NCBI GenBank assembly: GCA_023666665.1
Contig: JAMPBN010000011.1
Span: forward strand, 1,240-35,869
Direction: 5' to 3'
Origin: Prevotella sp.
Lineage (GTDB): Bacteria; Bacteroidota; Bacteroidia; Bacteroidales; Muribaculaceae
Length of the DNA: 34,630 bases
Shown: positions 14,438-22,132 of the stretch, piece after piece
Numbering within the stretch: position 1 is the first letter of the stretch
Layout: every line of letters starts with the position of its first letter
Program-made: the position numbers and the translations under genes
The notes under the pieces: model-generated
Database searches by the model: none
What the model saw: only the letters and a program-made list of their open reading frames with translations
Told to the model about the DNA's origin: nothing

Positions 14438-15523
14438 ATGAAACCAATTTTTAAGATTTTCAGCTGTCTGTGCATGTTGCTTTGCGCCGTCGGCGTAAAC
14501 AGTGCAATGGGTGCCACACTTTCGTGTGCTGTCGGCGGCACGCCCGCCATGGGCGCGCTTATGGCAAACGGTGTCGCCCTGGTCGCTGGTAGCTTCATGC
14601 CCGCAAATGCCCTCCACGCTGGTGTGTTCACCGAGATATGGACGGCAGAAATGATTAAAGCGTTCCGCACTGCCCCCGAAGCATTGGGCTGGTACGACCG
14701 CATCCGCTCTTATGATCAGTATGTGGAAAATGACGTTATCCACTTTACCGAGCTGGGCGGCGATCCTAAAGTTTTAATAAATAACACCACTTACCCGCTT
14801 GCCATTACGAAGCTGGAAGACGCAGACAAGCCCGTCAGCCTGGATAAGTTCGACACCGAGGCCACACCCGTGACCGATGACGAGTTGCACGCAGTAAGCT
14901 ACGACAAAATGGCCAGCGTGCAGGAACGGCACCGCGAAGCCATTAAAGAGTCGGTGCGTAAAAAGGCCATACACGCCATTGCCCCCGACGAGCACACGGC
15001 AAACAAAACTGTGGTGCTACGTACCACGGGCGAGGTTGACACACCTAACTTGCGCAAGCGACTGACCCCCGCCGACCTGGTGACACTCAAGGCTGCCTTT
15101 GACAAATTGGGTATGCCTGCCAGCGACCGCGTTCTGGTGCTTTGCTCTGACCACGTTAACGACCTTTTGCATACCGACCAGAAATTCCGCGAAGCCTACA
15201 ACATCAACCAGACAGAGGGCAAGATTGCACGCCTTTACGGCTTCGACATTTACGAATACAACGGCACGCCATACTACACAACCGCAGGCAAAAAGAAGAC
15301 CTACGGCGCGGCCACCACTGCAACCGACCGACTGTCGTCTGTGGCTTTCCACGTGCCCAGCATGATGAAAGCCAACGGCAGCGTGCAAATGTATTACAGC
15401 GAAGCCAAGACCGACCCGCTGTACCACCGCAACCTCGTGAATTTCCGCAAATGGGGCATTTGCTTGCCTCTTAAATCAAACTGCACCCGCGGCGCAATCG
15501 TCAGCACCGTAGAAACAGCCTAA
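14438..15523 (+). CDS. Major capsid protein
   Basis: This 361-residue protein is the major head protein by size and position after the protease/scaffold gene. The body contains HAGVFTEIWTAEMIKAF, then RIRSYDQYVENDVIHFTELGG, PLAITKLEDADKPVSLDKF and KPTTTVVL-type strands (ANKTVVLRTTGEV). It continues with DLVTLKAAFDKLGMPASDRVLVL, typical of the Mu-like capsid proteins of Bacteroidota phages (HK97 fold expected). The N-terminus is unusual: MKPIFKIFSCLCMLLCAVG followed by two more hydrophobic stretches up to about residue 58 resembles a signal peptide. It could instead be a delta-like arm removed by the protease. Confidence 0.85.
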   Translation: MKPIFKIFSCLCMLLCAVGVNSAMGATLSCAVGGTPAMGALMANGVALVAGSFMPANALHAGVFTEIWTAEMIKAFRTAPEALGWYDRIRSYDQYVENDVIHFTELGGDPKVLINNTTYPLAITKLEDADKPVSLDKFDTEATPVTDDELHAVSYDKMASVQERHREAIKESVRKKAIHAIAPDEHTANKTVVLRTTGEVDTPNLRKRLTPADLVTLKAAFDKLGMPASDRVLVLCSDHVNDLLHTDQKFREAYNINQTEGKIARLYGFDIYEYNGTPYYTTAGKKKTYGAATTATDRLSSVAFHVPSMMKANGSVQMYYSEAKTDPLYHRNLVNFRKWGICLPLKSNCTRGAIVSTVETA

Positions 15524-15526
15524 AGA

Positions 15527-15994
15527 ATGGCACAGGCTCTTAAATATCTGGTAATCCACTGCACCGCCACCCCTGAGGGACGCGACGTGTCAGGCGACGA
15601 CATACGCCGCTGGCACACTTCGCCCGTCTCTTTGGGCGGGCGTGGTTGGAAACAAGTAGGCTATACCGACCTTTTCCACCTTAATGGCAGTGTGGAACGT
15701 TTGGTCGCCAACAACGAGGACGACATAGTGGACAATTGGGAGATAACCAACGGCGCAAAAGGCTACAACAGCATTAGCCGCCACATCGTGCTGGCTGGCG
15801 GTTATGCCTCCGACGGCAAGACCCCGAAAGACACCCGCACGCCCGCGCAGAAGGTCGCCCTGGAAAAATACGTTAAAGAGTTCCACGCCAAACACCCGAA
15901 AGTTAAGATTATAGGCCATAACGAGGTAGCCGCAAAGGCTTGCCCGTCTTTTGACGTGCAGGCATGGTTAAAAAGTATTGGCATAAATCAGTAA
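15527..15994 (+). CDS. N-acetylmuramoyl-L-alanine amidase endolysin (Amidase_2/PGRP type)
   Basis: This 155-residue single-domain enzyme has the zinc-amidase motifs YLVIHCTATPEGRDVSGDDI (His in VIHCTAT), WKQVGYTDLFHLNGS, ISRHIVLAGG and VKIIGHNEVAAKACPSFDV (metal His and catalytic Cys/Lys region). It would cleave the bond between muramic acid and the stem peptide to lyse the host. No signal peptide is seen, so it needs a holin or membrane-depolarising partner. It starts 4 bases after the capsid stop and is followed by spanin-like genes. Confidence 0.92.
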   Translation: MAQALKYLVIHCTATPEGRDVSGDDIRRWHTSPVSLGGRGWKQVGYTDLFHLNGSVERLVANNEDDIVDNWEITNGAKGYNSISRHIVLAGGYASDGKTPKDTRTPAQKVALEKYVKEFHAKHPKVKIIGHNEVAAKACPSFDVQAWLKSIGINQ

Positions 15995-16002
15995 CCCCCT
16001 GA

Positions 16003-16380
16003 ATGAGCAATATAACGACAATTATACTCGCAATCATTGGCAGCACAGTGTTAAGCACGCCCCTGGGTGTGTGGTTGGGCAGCATATTGACCCGCGACAA
16101 ATACAGGGCGGAAATCGACCAGCTACGTGCCGAGGTGTCGTCCAAGCTGTCGTCGGTCAAGTCGTCAGAACTTGACAACGTGCGCAAGGCCAACGACCTG
16201 CTGGTAGAAAGCATCGTTACACCGCTCCAGAAGGAAATATCAAGTTTACGCCGCAATGTTGACAAATTCCGCAAAGCTATTGAAAAGATCCCTTTTTGCC
16301 CTCATGCTAACGAGTGCCCTGTGTCTCGCCAGCTGTCGAGTGACGAGGGAGACGACGACGACCGCAGAAACACAGTATAA
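16003..16380 (+). CDS. Membrane-anchored coiled-coil protein, Rz-like (inner-membrane spanin) or holin-associated
   Basis: This 125-residue protein has an N-terminal transmembrane helix (about residues 5-29, TTIILAIIGSTVLSTPLGVW) and then a long coiled coil (about 34-95, including RAEIDQLRAEVSSKL and LQKEISSLRRNVDKF). The C-terminal tail has two cysteines (CPHANECP). This is the shape of Rz-type inner-membrane spanin subunits that act in the last step of lysis. The 3' end overlaps the next gene in another frame, as Rz/Rz1 pairs often do. A holin role is possible, as the window shows no other clear holin. Confidence 0.65.
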   Translation: MSNITTIILAIIGSTVLSTPLGVWLGSILTRDKYRAEIDQLRAEVSSKLSSVKSSELDNVRKANDLLVESIVTPLQKEISSLRRNVDKFRKAIEKIPFCPHANECPVSRQLSSDEGDDDDRRNTV

Positions 16381-16879
16381 CGCTACGGCCACCACCGACA
16401 GCGTGGGCACGTCGGCCATTGCGACGCAGACCACCAGAAAGGCGCAGGTCGATAGTCTGTTACAGGCTGCCTTAATGCAGACAACAGTAGAACAAAGTGA
16501 GGCCAGCGTTGAGCAGACCCTGCACCTTTTACTATTCGACACGACGCAACCAGCTGACACCGCCACAGGACTGCCGCCCGTAAAGGCAGCATTAACCAAG
16601 ACCACCGCGGCCAAGCGAAAGGACAACACCGAGCGCACGGCACAGGCTGACGTTAAAGCAGAACTAAATAAGGCGCAGACCGACAGCACCCAGACGCTGG
16701 CAAAAAGCACGGCACACGTGCAGAGCGACCAGCAGGCGAATGTGGCCGCCAAGAGCGACACCACAGCAAAGGAAAAGCCCCAGCGCAACAGTTGGCAGGT
16801 GTGGGCAGTGGCTGCCCTGGCTGCATTGCTAATCATTACGGCCTGTGTCGGGTATCTGCGCAGAAAATTAAACCAATAA
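16256..16879 (+). CDS. Lipoprotein with C-terminal membrane anchor, u-spanin-like
   Basis: This 207-residue protein starts inside the previous gene in the +1 frame. It has a lipoprotein signal peptide (AKLLKRSLFALMLTSALCLAS-C, lipobox Cys27), a long polar periplasmic region rich in T, A, Q and K, and a C-terminal transmembrane helix (about 181-201, WAVAALAALLIITACVGYL) with RRKLNQ facing the cytoplasm. An outer-membrane lipid anchor plus an inner-membrane helix in one protein is the unimolecular spanin design (as in phage T1). It would fuse the two membranes at lysis. The upstream ATG (16256) is preferred over 16304 because it supplies the basic signal-peptide start. Confidence 0.75.
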   Translation: MLTNSAKLLKRSLFALMLTSALCLASCRVTRETTTTAETQYNATATTDSVGTSAIATQTTRKAQVDSLLQAALMQTTVEQSEASVEQTLHLLLFDTTQPADTATGLPPVKAALTKTTAAKRKDNTERTAQADVKAELNKAQTDSTQTLAKSTAHVQSDQQANVAAKSDTTAKEKPQRNSWQVWAVAALAALLIITACVGYLRRKLNQ

Positions 16880-16890
16880 CAACAAGTAAA

Positions 16891-18072
16891 ATGAACAGTT
16901 TAGAAATTAAACGCCAGAATGGTAACGTCCCCAAAAGTCTGCCAGGCCAAGACCATGTGTCAGGCATGATCTTTTACGTTACCTCTGCGGACATTCCCGC
17001 AGGCTTCGCCACCGAGTCCGTGCAAGCTGTCAGTACCATAGACGCAGCCGAAGCGTTAGGCATTACCGCCGACGCGGATAAATGGGCTGTCAAGGTCATG
17101 CACTACCAGCTTTCTGAAATATTCCGCATCAACCAAGGCATTACGCTTTACGTCGGCATTTTCACCAAGCCCGAAACGCACACATTTGCGGAGCTGGCCA
17201 CAGTGCAGAACTATGCCGACGGCGCAATCCGTCAGTTCGGTATATGGGACGGCCTCACACAGCTGACTGCTGAAAACGTAGCCCTGCTTCAAGCCAAGTC
17301 CGACGCTCTGGATCTGAATAATGCCCCTGTATCTGTCGGCTATGCCCCCAGCCTTAAAAACGGCTACCAGGCTATTACCGCACTTAAAATCGCCAACGCA
17401 GCTCCACGTGTGTCTGTAATCATTGCCCAGGCTGGAGGCACTAACGACACGGGCGCGCTTCTCTTTGCCGAGACCAGCAACAAGACCACAAAAAACGCAG
17501 TTAGTTGCATAGGAGTATGGCTGGGTCATGTTTCGTCCGCCGCAGTGCACGAAAGCATTTCATGGGTTAAAAAATTCCCGTCTGGCATATCCCTGCCCGC
17601 GTTGAGCGACGGCACCCTGGTGCGTACACTTGACAAGGCCTGGGTTGAAAGGTTGGACGCTGCGCGCTTTATGTTCCTTACCCCCATTGTGGGTGTATCA
17701 GGCAGCTATTGGAACGACAGCCACAACATGGACGACCCCATTAGCGACTACAACGCCATCGAGCTGGTGCGCACCATGGACAAAGCGTGCCGCGGCATTC
17801 GCACCTATCTGACCCCAGAGCTGGGCGGTAACGTTTATATAGATCCGAGCACGGGCAAGCTCCAGAGCTACACCGTGGCGCATCTGGAAACCACCGCCAA
17901 CAAAGCCCTCGAAGACATGGAAAAGGCGGGCGAGCTGTCGGGCTATCAGGCTGTAATAGACCCTGAACAGGACGTTTTGAGCACCAGCACCATAGAGGTG
18001 GTAATCAAGAACGTACCCGTGGGCGTTATCCGCAAAATCAAAGTTAAAATCGGTTACGTAAAATCACTGTAA
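16891..18072 (+). CDS. Contractile tail sheath protein (DUF2586 type)
   Basis: This 393-residue protein begins MNSLEIKRQNGNVPKSLPGQ at ATG 16891 after an A-rich leader. It contains ISGMIFYVTS-like VSGMIFYVTSADIPAG, INQGITLYVGIF and the C-terminal NVYIDPSTGKLQSYTVAHLET and RKIKVKIGYVKSL strands. This is the Bacteroidota Mu-like sheath, shorter than Mu gpL (495). It polymerises around the tube and contracts on adsorption. The open frame extends upstream into the spanin gene, but the start chosen leaves a normal gap and a proper sheath N-terminus. Confidence 0.88.
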   Translation: MNSLEIKRQNGNVPKSLPGQDHVSGMIFYVTSADIPAGFATESVQAVSTIDAAEALGITADADKWAVKVMHYQLSEIFRINQGITLYVGIFTKPETHTFAELATVQNYADGAIRQFGIWDGLTQLTAENVALLQAKSDALDLNNAPVSVGYAPSLKNGYQAITALKIANAAPRVSVIIAQAGGTNDTGALLFAETSNKTTKNAVSCIGVWLGHVSSAAVHESISWVKKFPSGISLPALSDGTLVRTLDKAWVERLDAARFMFLTPIVGVSGSYWNDSHNMDDPISDYNAIELVRTMDKACRGIRTYLTPELGGNVYIDPSTGKLQSYTVAHLETTANKALEDMEKAGELSGYQAVIDPEQDVLSTSTIEVVIKNVPVGVIRKIKVKIGYVKSL

Positions 18073-18073
18073 A

Positions 18074-18508
18074 ATGGTAGGAAACAACGGCGTGCCATTT
18101 GTAAATGGCAAACTATATGATTGGGCAGACATCGTGCTCGTCATTGCTGGCGTGCCCGTTACGGGCATTACAGGCATCGAATATAAAGACGACCAGGACA
18201 TAGTGACCAAGTACGGCGCAGGCCGCTATCCCGTAGGCTACGCCAAGGGGCGCATTACGTCCACAGGTAAAATTACCCTATACCAGGAAGAGGTCGAAGC
18301 AATCCAGCGGCAGAGCCTTACAGGCCGCCTGCAAGACATTGCACCCTTTGACATCATTGTCAGCTATCTGCCTGACACGGGCATTGTGTCAATCGACAAA
18401 CTGCGCAACGTCATGTTTAAGAACAACGGGCGCGGCTGGAAAGAGGGCGACACAGGCCAGGAGGTAGAAATCGACCTCGTAATGTCACACATTGACTGGA
18501 ACAAGTAA
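18074..18508 (+). CDS. Tail tube protein
   Basis: This 144-residue, beta-rich protein follows the sheath gene by one base. Key segments are YDWADIVLVIAGVPVTGITG, YKDDQDIVTKYGAGRYPVGY, GRITSTGKITLYQEE and VEIDLVMSHIDWNK. They match the tube proteins found after the sheath in Mu-like and P2-like phages of Bacteroidota, including the typical start 'G..ydw.di'. The tube forms the DNA channel inside the sheath. Confidence 0.85.
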   Translation: MVGNNGVPFVNGKLYDWADIVLVIAGVPVTGITGIEYKDDQDIVTKYGAGRYPVGYAKGRITSTGKITLYQEEVEAIQRQSLTGRLQDIAPFDIIVSYLPDTGIVSIDKLRNVMFKNNGRGWKEGDTGQEVEIDLVMSHIDWNK

Positions 18509-18514
18509 GCGCGG

Positions 18515-18553
18515 GCGGTGGGGCGGCCTCACAGCCGACCCCGCGGCTACCGC
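18515..18553 (+). promoter_or_regulatory. GC-rich intergenic stem-loop after the tail tube gene
   Basis: GCGGT (18515-18519) pairs with ACCGC (18549-18553), and GGGGCGGC (18520-18527) pairs largely with GCCGACCCC (18534-18542). No T-run follows, so it is unlikely to be a full terminator. It may lower expression of the following chaperone genes or protect the 3' end of the sheath/tube mRNA. Confidence 0.5.
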
Positions 18554-18591
18554 TAAACAACAATTAAAGACCCATTAAAGACCCTATTAAA

Positions 18592-18945
18592 ATGACCACA
18601 GACACCAACGCTGTACCCGCAGCAGAAAAGCGCACCTATGACGGAGGCGTAACAAACGAAAGTATAAACAAGTGGAAAGCCCAGCACCGCAAAGTTACCC
18701 GCATTGACGTGGAAGACGACGGCGACCTGCATGTAGGCTATTTCAAGCGACCGAGCATGGAAACCATGGCAGCAGTCAACAAGCTGGCCAAAACCGACGA
18801 AATGAAAAGCGCACAGACGCTGTTCGACGGCTGTTGGTTAGGCGGCAGTGAAGACCTACGCCATGACGCTGTGCTCTTTACTGCATGTATGGGACAGCTT
18901 AACGTGGCTTTTGCCCGTGTCTCTGCAAGCCTAAAAAACTTATAG
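18592..18945 (+). CDS. Tail assembly chaperone, upstream (gpG-type) product
   Basis: This 117-residue protein lies between the tube and tape-measure genes, the usual place of tail assembly chaperones. The sequence (KVTRIDVEDDGDLHVGYFKR, PSMETMAAVNKLAKTD, FDGCWLGGSEDLRHDAVLF) looks like this family. CCCATTAAA at 18571-18579 lies in the leader. The stop TAG at 18943-18945 comes just after the slippery sequence at 18933-18939, so some ribosomes should read on in the -1 frame. Confidence 0.8.
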   Translation: MTTDTNAVPAAEKRTYDGGVTNESINKWKAQHRKVTRIDVEDDGDLHVGYFKRPSMETMAAVNKLAKTDEMKSAQTLFDGCWLGGSEDLRHDAVLFTACMGQLNVAFARVSASLKNL

Positions 18946-19163
18946 AGGCGCACCAGCTCAACACGCGGGACGACGTGGAGGACAGCCCCGAGGATGGCTT
19001 TCTCAAAGCCTGCGCCCTAATACGGGCAAACCTGCACGTCAATCCTGCCGCTGGTAGTGCCGAAGACTTCGCAACAAACTACGCGGCTGCTGTGTGGCTG
19101 GAAAATTGGAGGCTGAAACGACAGGCCGAAATGATTGTCGCCCTATTCTCAAATAAAGACTAA
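18592..19163 (+). CDS. Tail assembly chaperone, -1 frameshift fusion product (gpGT-type)
   Basis: Frameshifting by -1 at A-AAA-AAC (18933-18939) joins the first 116 residues of the chaperone to a 74-residue extension read from 18939 to 19163 (LIEAHQLNTRDDVEDSPEDG and onward, ending LKRQAEMIVALFSNKD), making about 190 residues. No stop lies between the shift site and the downstream ORF in that frame. In lambda and many phages the two products in a fixed ratio coat the tape measure protein during tail assembly. The downstream ORF has no ATG of its own; a GTG exists at 18975. Confidence 0.75.
18933..18939 (+). promoter_or_regulatory. Programmed -1 ribosomal frameshift site
   Basis: The heptamer AAAAAAC is in the correct phase (codons CTA-AAA-AAC, so X-XXY-YYZ is A-AAA-AAC) two codons before the zero-frame stop codon. 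It fits a classical slippery sequence. Confidence 0.75.
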
Positions 19164-19177
19164 CGGCGGCGGCAGTC

Positions 19178-19255
19178 ATGGAGCACAGCGCGCACAATCA
19201 GAAAGAGGACATAAAAAGGCATGACCAGGAACCCGCAGCAAGCGACCGCAGTTAA
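19178..19255 (+). CDS. Very short ORF before the tape measure gene
   Basis: A 25-codon ORF (MEHSAHNQKEDIKRHDQEPA and five more residues) stands in the 174-base gap 19164-19337. It is polar with no recognisable motif and no distinct leader. The remainder of the gap is AT-rich leader for the tape measure gene. It may be spurious. Confidence 0.2.
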   Translation: MEHSAHNQKEDIKRHDQEPAASDRS

Positions 19256-19337
19256 TGCTTTTAAGAATAATATAAAAAGAGTTTCAAACATAGTGCACTG
19301 TAATAACGTGCCACATAGGTAATAAGTTTAATAAACC

Positions 19338-21497
19338 ATGCAATCGTTTGACTATCGTTTTGACGTTAGCGGCGACTTTTACGGCAGAATGTCGCAAATG
19401 AACCGGGCGGTCGGGCAGTTTTCGCAAAGTGTGGAAAACGCCCAGAGCTGGGTCGTGAAGCTATCGCAGAAAATGGCTGCCTTTGAGTTGGCCAGCGGCT
19501 ACGTTGAAAGGCTGTCGAACACATTCCAGGGGCTTGCCGCCAGCGGTGTAACGCTTGACAGTCAAATGCACGACCTTTCGGCTGTCGCTGGCGTGACGGG
19601 CGATGCACTCAAAGAAATAGAGGGCTACGCCCGTGAAAGTGCCAAGGCATTCGGTACGGACGCAGGTGTGGCCGTGGAGGGTTACAAACTGCTGCTTTCG
19701 CAGTTGACCCCAGAGCTGGGCAAATGCCCGCAGGCTCTGCAAGCCATGGGCAACAGCATACAGATAACGAGCAAACTTATGGGCGGCGACGGCGTGGCCG
19801 CCGCGCAGGTGCTTACAACCGCCATGAACCAATACGGCGTAAGTCTGGACGACCCAATAGCGGCCAGCAAGACCATGGCCGACATGATGAATACCATGGC
19901 CGCCGCTGGTCAGGCAGGTAGTGCCGAGCTGCCAGCCATTAAGGCAGCCCTCGAGCAGTGCGGTATGGCCGCCAAGGCTGCAAATGTCAGCTTTGAGGAA
20001 ACCAACGCCGCCATCCAGGTGCTGGACAAAGCAGGTAAGAAAGGCAGTGAGGGCGGTGTGGCTCTGCGCAACACCATGGCCATACTGTCGCAGGGCAGAT
20101 TTTTGCCGAAAGACACCCGCGAGGAGCTGGAAAAAGCAGGCATCGACGTGCTGGCTTTAGGCGACAAAAACAAGACCCTGAAAGAACGCCTCGAAATGCT
20201 CAAACCCGTGCTTAACGACAGTGCGCTGTTTAGTAAACTTTTCGGCATGGAAAACGCCAACGCTGCGCGCGCTCTGGTGCAGGGCACCGACCAGCTGGCT
20301 GCCTTTACCGAGGCCGTAACGGGCACAAGCAGCGCAGAGGAACAGGCCGCCATAATCATGGACAGCTACGCTGAAAAGCAGTCACGCATAAATCAGCAGA
20401 TCGAGGACGTAAAAATTAGCATTTTCCAGGCTACGGGCGGCGCGACCATGTGGGCGGGTGCCCTGGCTTCGGTATTGGTGCCCGTGGCGCAGCTGGTGCC
20501 GCTGCTTACAGGTCTGGGCAGTCTTATGACCTGGATTAAAGGCTTGCAGTGGGCAAACATGTGGGGGCGCATTCGCGGCATGTTATACGTCGCACGCTTG
20601 CAGGTGCTATTTATGAACCGTGAGCTTGTGACGGGGCAGTTCGTTAGTAATGGCTTTATGATAAACATAACCCGCGCAACGCTGGCAGTAGTGCGTTTTG
20701 CTACCGTCGGCATATTGCAGGGGCTTAAAGCCCTGGGGGCATTCCTGCTGTCGCTGGTGACTACGGGCACAGCTTCGACCACCTTTGCGGGCATTGCTTC
20801 AACGGCCTTTGGCGCGTTCAAGCTGGCGGCCACTACCGCCTGCCGCGCCGTCAGTGTGGCCATTATGAACATACCCATTGTCGGCTGGATCGCGGCGGCT
20901 ATTGCCGCCCTCATAGCCGTGGGCGCATACTTTTGGAACACGTCGGCCAAGTTCCGCGCAGTTCTGAAGGGTACGTGGGCAGCGTTCAAAGCCTGCTTTA
21001 CGGGTATCGGTGAGCTGGCAAAGCAAGTATTTGGAGCTATAGGCGACCTTATAAAAGCGGCTTTTAGTCTGGACGGCGACGGCATAAGTGCCGCACTTGA
21101 CAAGTTAAAAGGCGGCTTTTCGGACTATGGTAAGCAGATAGGCCAAGCCTTTAGCGAGGCATACAACGAGGAAATAGCAAAGAGCGAACAGGAGCAGAAA
21201 AATAAGAACCAGCAGCAGACCCCTACACAGGCGGCCATTCCTGGACTGCCCGAAACGCCCAGCGTGCCGACTATCGCATCCCCGACAGCTGGCACCTCAA
21301 ACGTAACAGGTGGCAAAGGCTCCACCAGCAAAGCCAGCAGCGGAGCCGACAAGATCCGAAATATAACTGTGAACATCGAGCGGCTGGTTGACAAGTTCGA
21401 GGTGCACACGGCGACTTTGACCGAAAGCGCGGAAAGGGTCAAAGAAACCGTTACCGAGGTGTTACTTTCTGCGCTAAACGACACGCAATTAGTGTAA
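19338..21497 (+). CDS. Tail tape measure protein
   Basis: This 719-residue protein is the longest in the window and follows the frameshifted chaperones. The N-terminal third is helical (MNRAVGQFSQSVENAQSWV), followed by the TP901/TMP-core-like stretch VTLDSQMHDLSAVAGVTGDA and AFGTDAGVAVEGYKLLLSQL. Several hydrophobic segments lie at about residues 370-400, 455-485 and 495-535 (for example VAIMNIPIVGWIAAAIAALI). A low-complexity Q/T/P/S linker and a C-terminal helix follow. It sets tail length and may form a membrane channel for DNA ejection. The length would give a tail of about 100 nm on the usual ratio of 0.15 nm per residue. Confidence 0.92.
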   Translation: MQSFDYRFDVSGDFYGRMSQMNRAVGQFSQSVENAQSWVVKLSQKMAAFELASGYVERLSNTFQGLAASGVTLDSQMHDLSAVAGVTGDALKEIEGYARESAKAFGTDAGVAVEGYKLLLSQLTPELGKCPQALQAMGNSIQITSKLMGGDGVAAAQVLTTAMNQYGVSLDDPIAASKTMADMMNTMAAAGQAGSAELPAIKAALEQCGMAAKAANVSFEETNAAIQVLDKAGKKGSEGGVALRNTMAILSQGRFLPKDTREELEKAGIDVLALGDKNKTLKERLEMLKPVLNDSALFSKLFGMENANAARALVQGTDQLAAFTEAVTGTSSAEEQAAIIMDSYAEKQSRINQQIEDVKISIFQATGGATMWAGALASVLVPVAQLVPLLTGLGSLMTWIKGLQWANMWGRIRGMLYVARLQVLFMNRELVTGQFVSNGFMINITRATLAVVRFATVGILQGLKALGAFLLSLVTTGTASTTFAGIASTAFGAFKLAATTACRAVSVAIMNIPIVGWIAAAIAALIAVGAYFWNTSAKFRAVLKGTWAAFKACFTGIGELAKQVFGAIGDLIKAAFSLDGDGISAALDKLKGGFSDYGKQIGQAFSEAYNEEIAKSEQEQKNKNQQQTPTQAAIPGLPETPSVPTIASPTAGTSNVTGGKGSTSKASSGADKIRNITVNIERLVDKFEVHTATLTESAERVKETVTEVLLSALNDTQLV

Positions 21498-21498
21498 T

Positions 21499-22110
21499 AT
21501 GCTACCGCTTAATTTCAACTTTGTGGCCGTGGCTGCCGTCGGAGCAGCTCATCAGCTTAAAGGTGCACTGTACCGCTTTAAGCCTGCGCGCACTGCCGCC
21601 CCGCCTAATTGGGACAACAACGGCACGCAAATGGAGGCTAAAGAGATAGCCGCGCCCATGACCGACCCGTCATTTTGGCGTGATCGCTTCGCCCTCTGCA
21701 CGCTGCGCTTTCGCAAAGAGAACGGCGAACAGTTGGAAATGAACGACGCGGTCGTGTCTGTGAGCTGTAAAAAGAACATAGTAACCACCCAGCTGGTGGG
21801 CATGGACGGCACCGTGAAAGAATATATTAACGCCGACGACTACACTGTAAAAATAGCGGTGGGTGTGCAGGCCGTCAGGGACGGCGTGTTCGTGGACGAA
21901 TACCCCACAGAGGGCATTAAAGAGCTGCGGGCATTTTTCGACCTTAACGAGCCTATATTGGTGCAAAGTGCCTTTTTGGAAATATTCGACATTGACCGCA
22001 TGGTCATAACCGATTTTTCAGTGGGACAAGCCACAGAAAGCAATTACCAGCCCATTAGCCTGTCGGCTCTTTCAGATAAAGAACATAACGTATATAGCAC
22101 AGAGTATTAA
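21499..22110 (+). CDS. Tail protein, DUF6046-like, between tape measure and hub genes
   Basis: This 203-residue protein contains RFALCTLRFRKENGEQLEMN, VSVSCKKNIVTTQLVGMDG and VKEYINADDYTVKIAVGVQ, plus a C-terminal FFDLNEPILVQSAFLEIFDI segment. The pattern 'kk.iv.T.v.g..gtVKEyI..dDy.i.i.G' is recurrent in Bacteroidota phage tails (DUF6046) and resembles LysM-linked hub adaptor proteins. It occupies the place of Mu gpN (gp43), which links tape measure and hub. It starts one base after the tape measure stop. Confidence 0.7.
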   Translation: MLPLNFNFVAVAAVGAAHQLKGALYRFKPARTAAPPNWDNNGTQMEAKEIAAPMTDPSFWRDRFALCTLRFRKENGEQLEMNDAVVSVSCKKNIVTTQLVGMDGTVKEYINADDYTVKIAVGVQAVRDGVFVDEYPTEGIKELRAFFDLNEPILVQSAFLEIFDIDRMVITDFSVGQATESNYQPISLSALSDKEHNVYSTEY

Positions 22111-22132
22111 CCACCCATTAAACACCCGTTAA

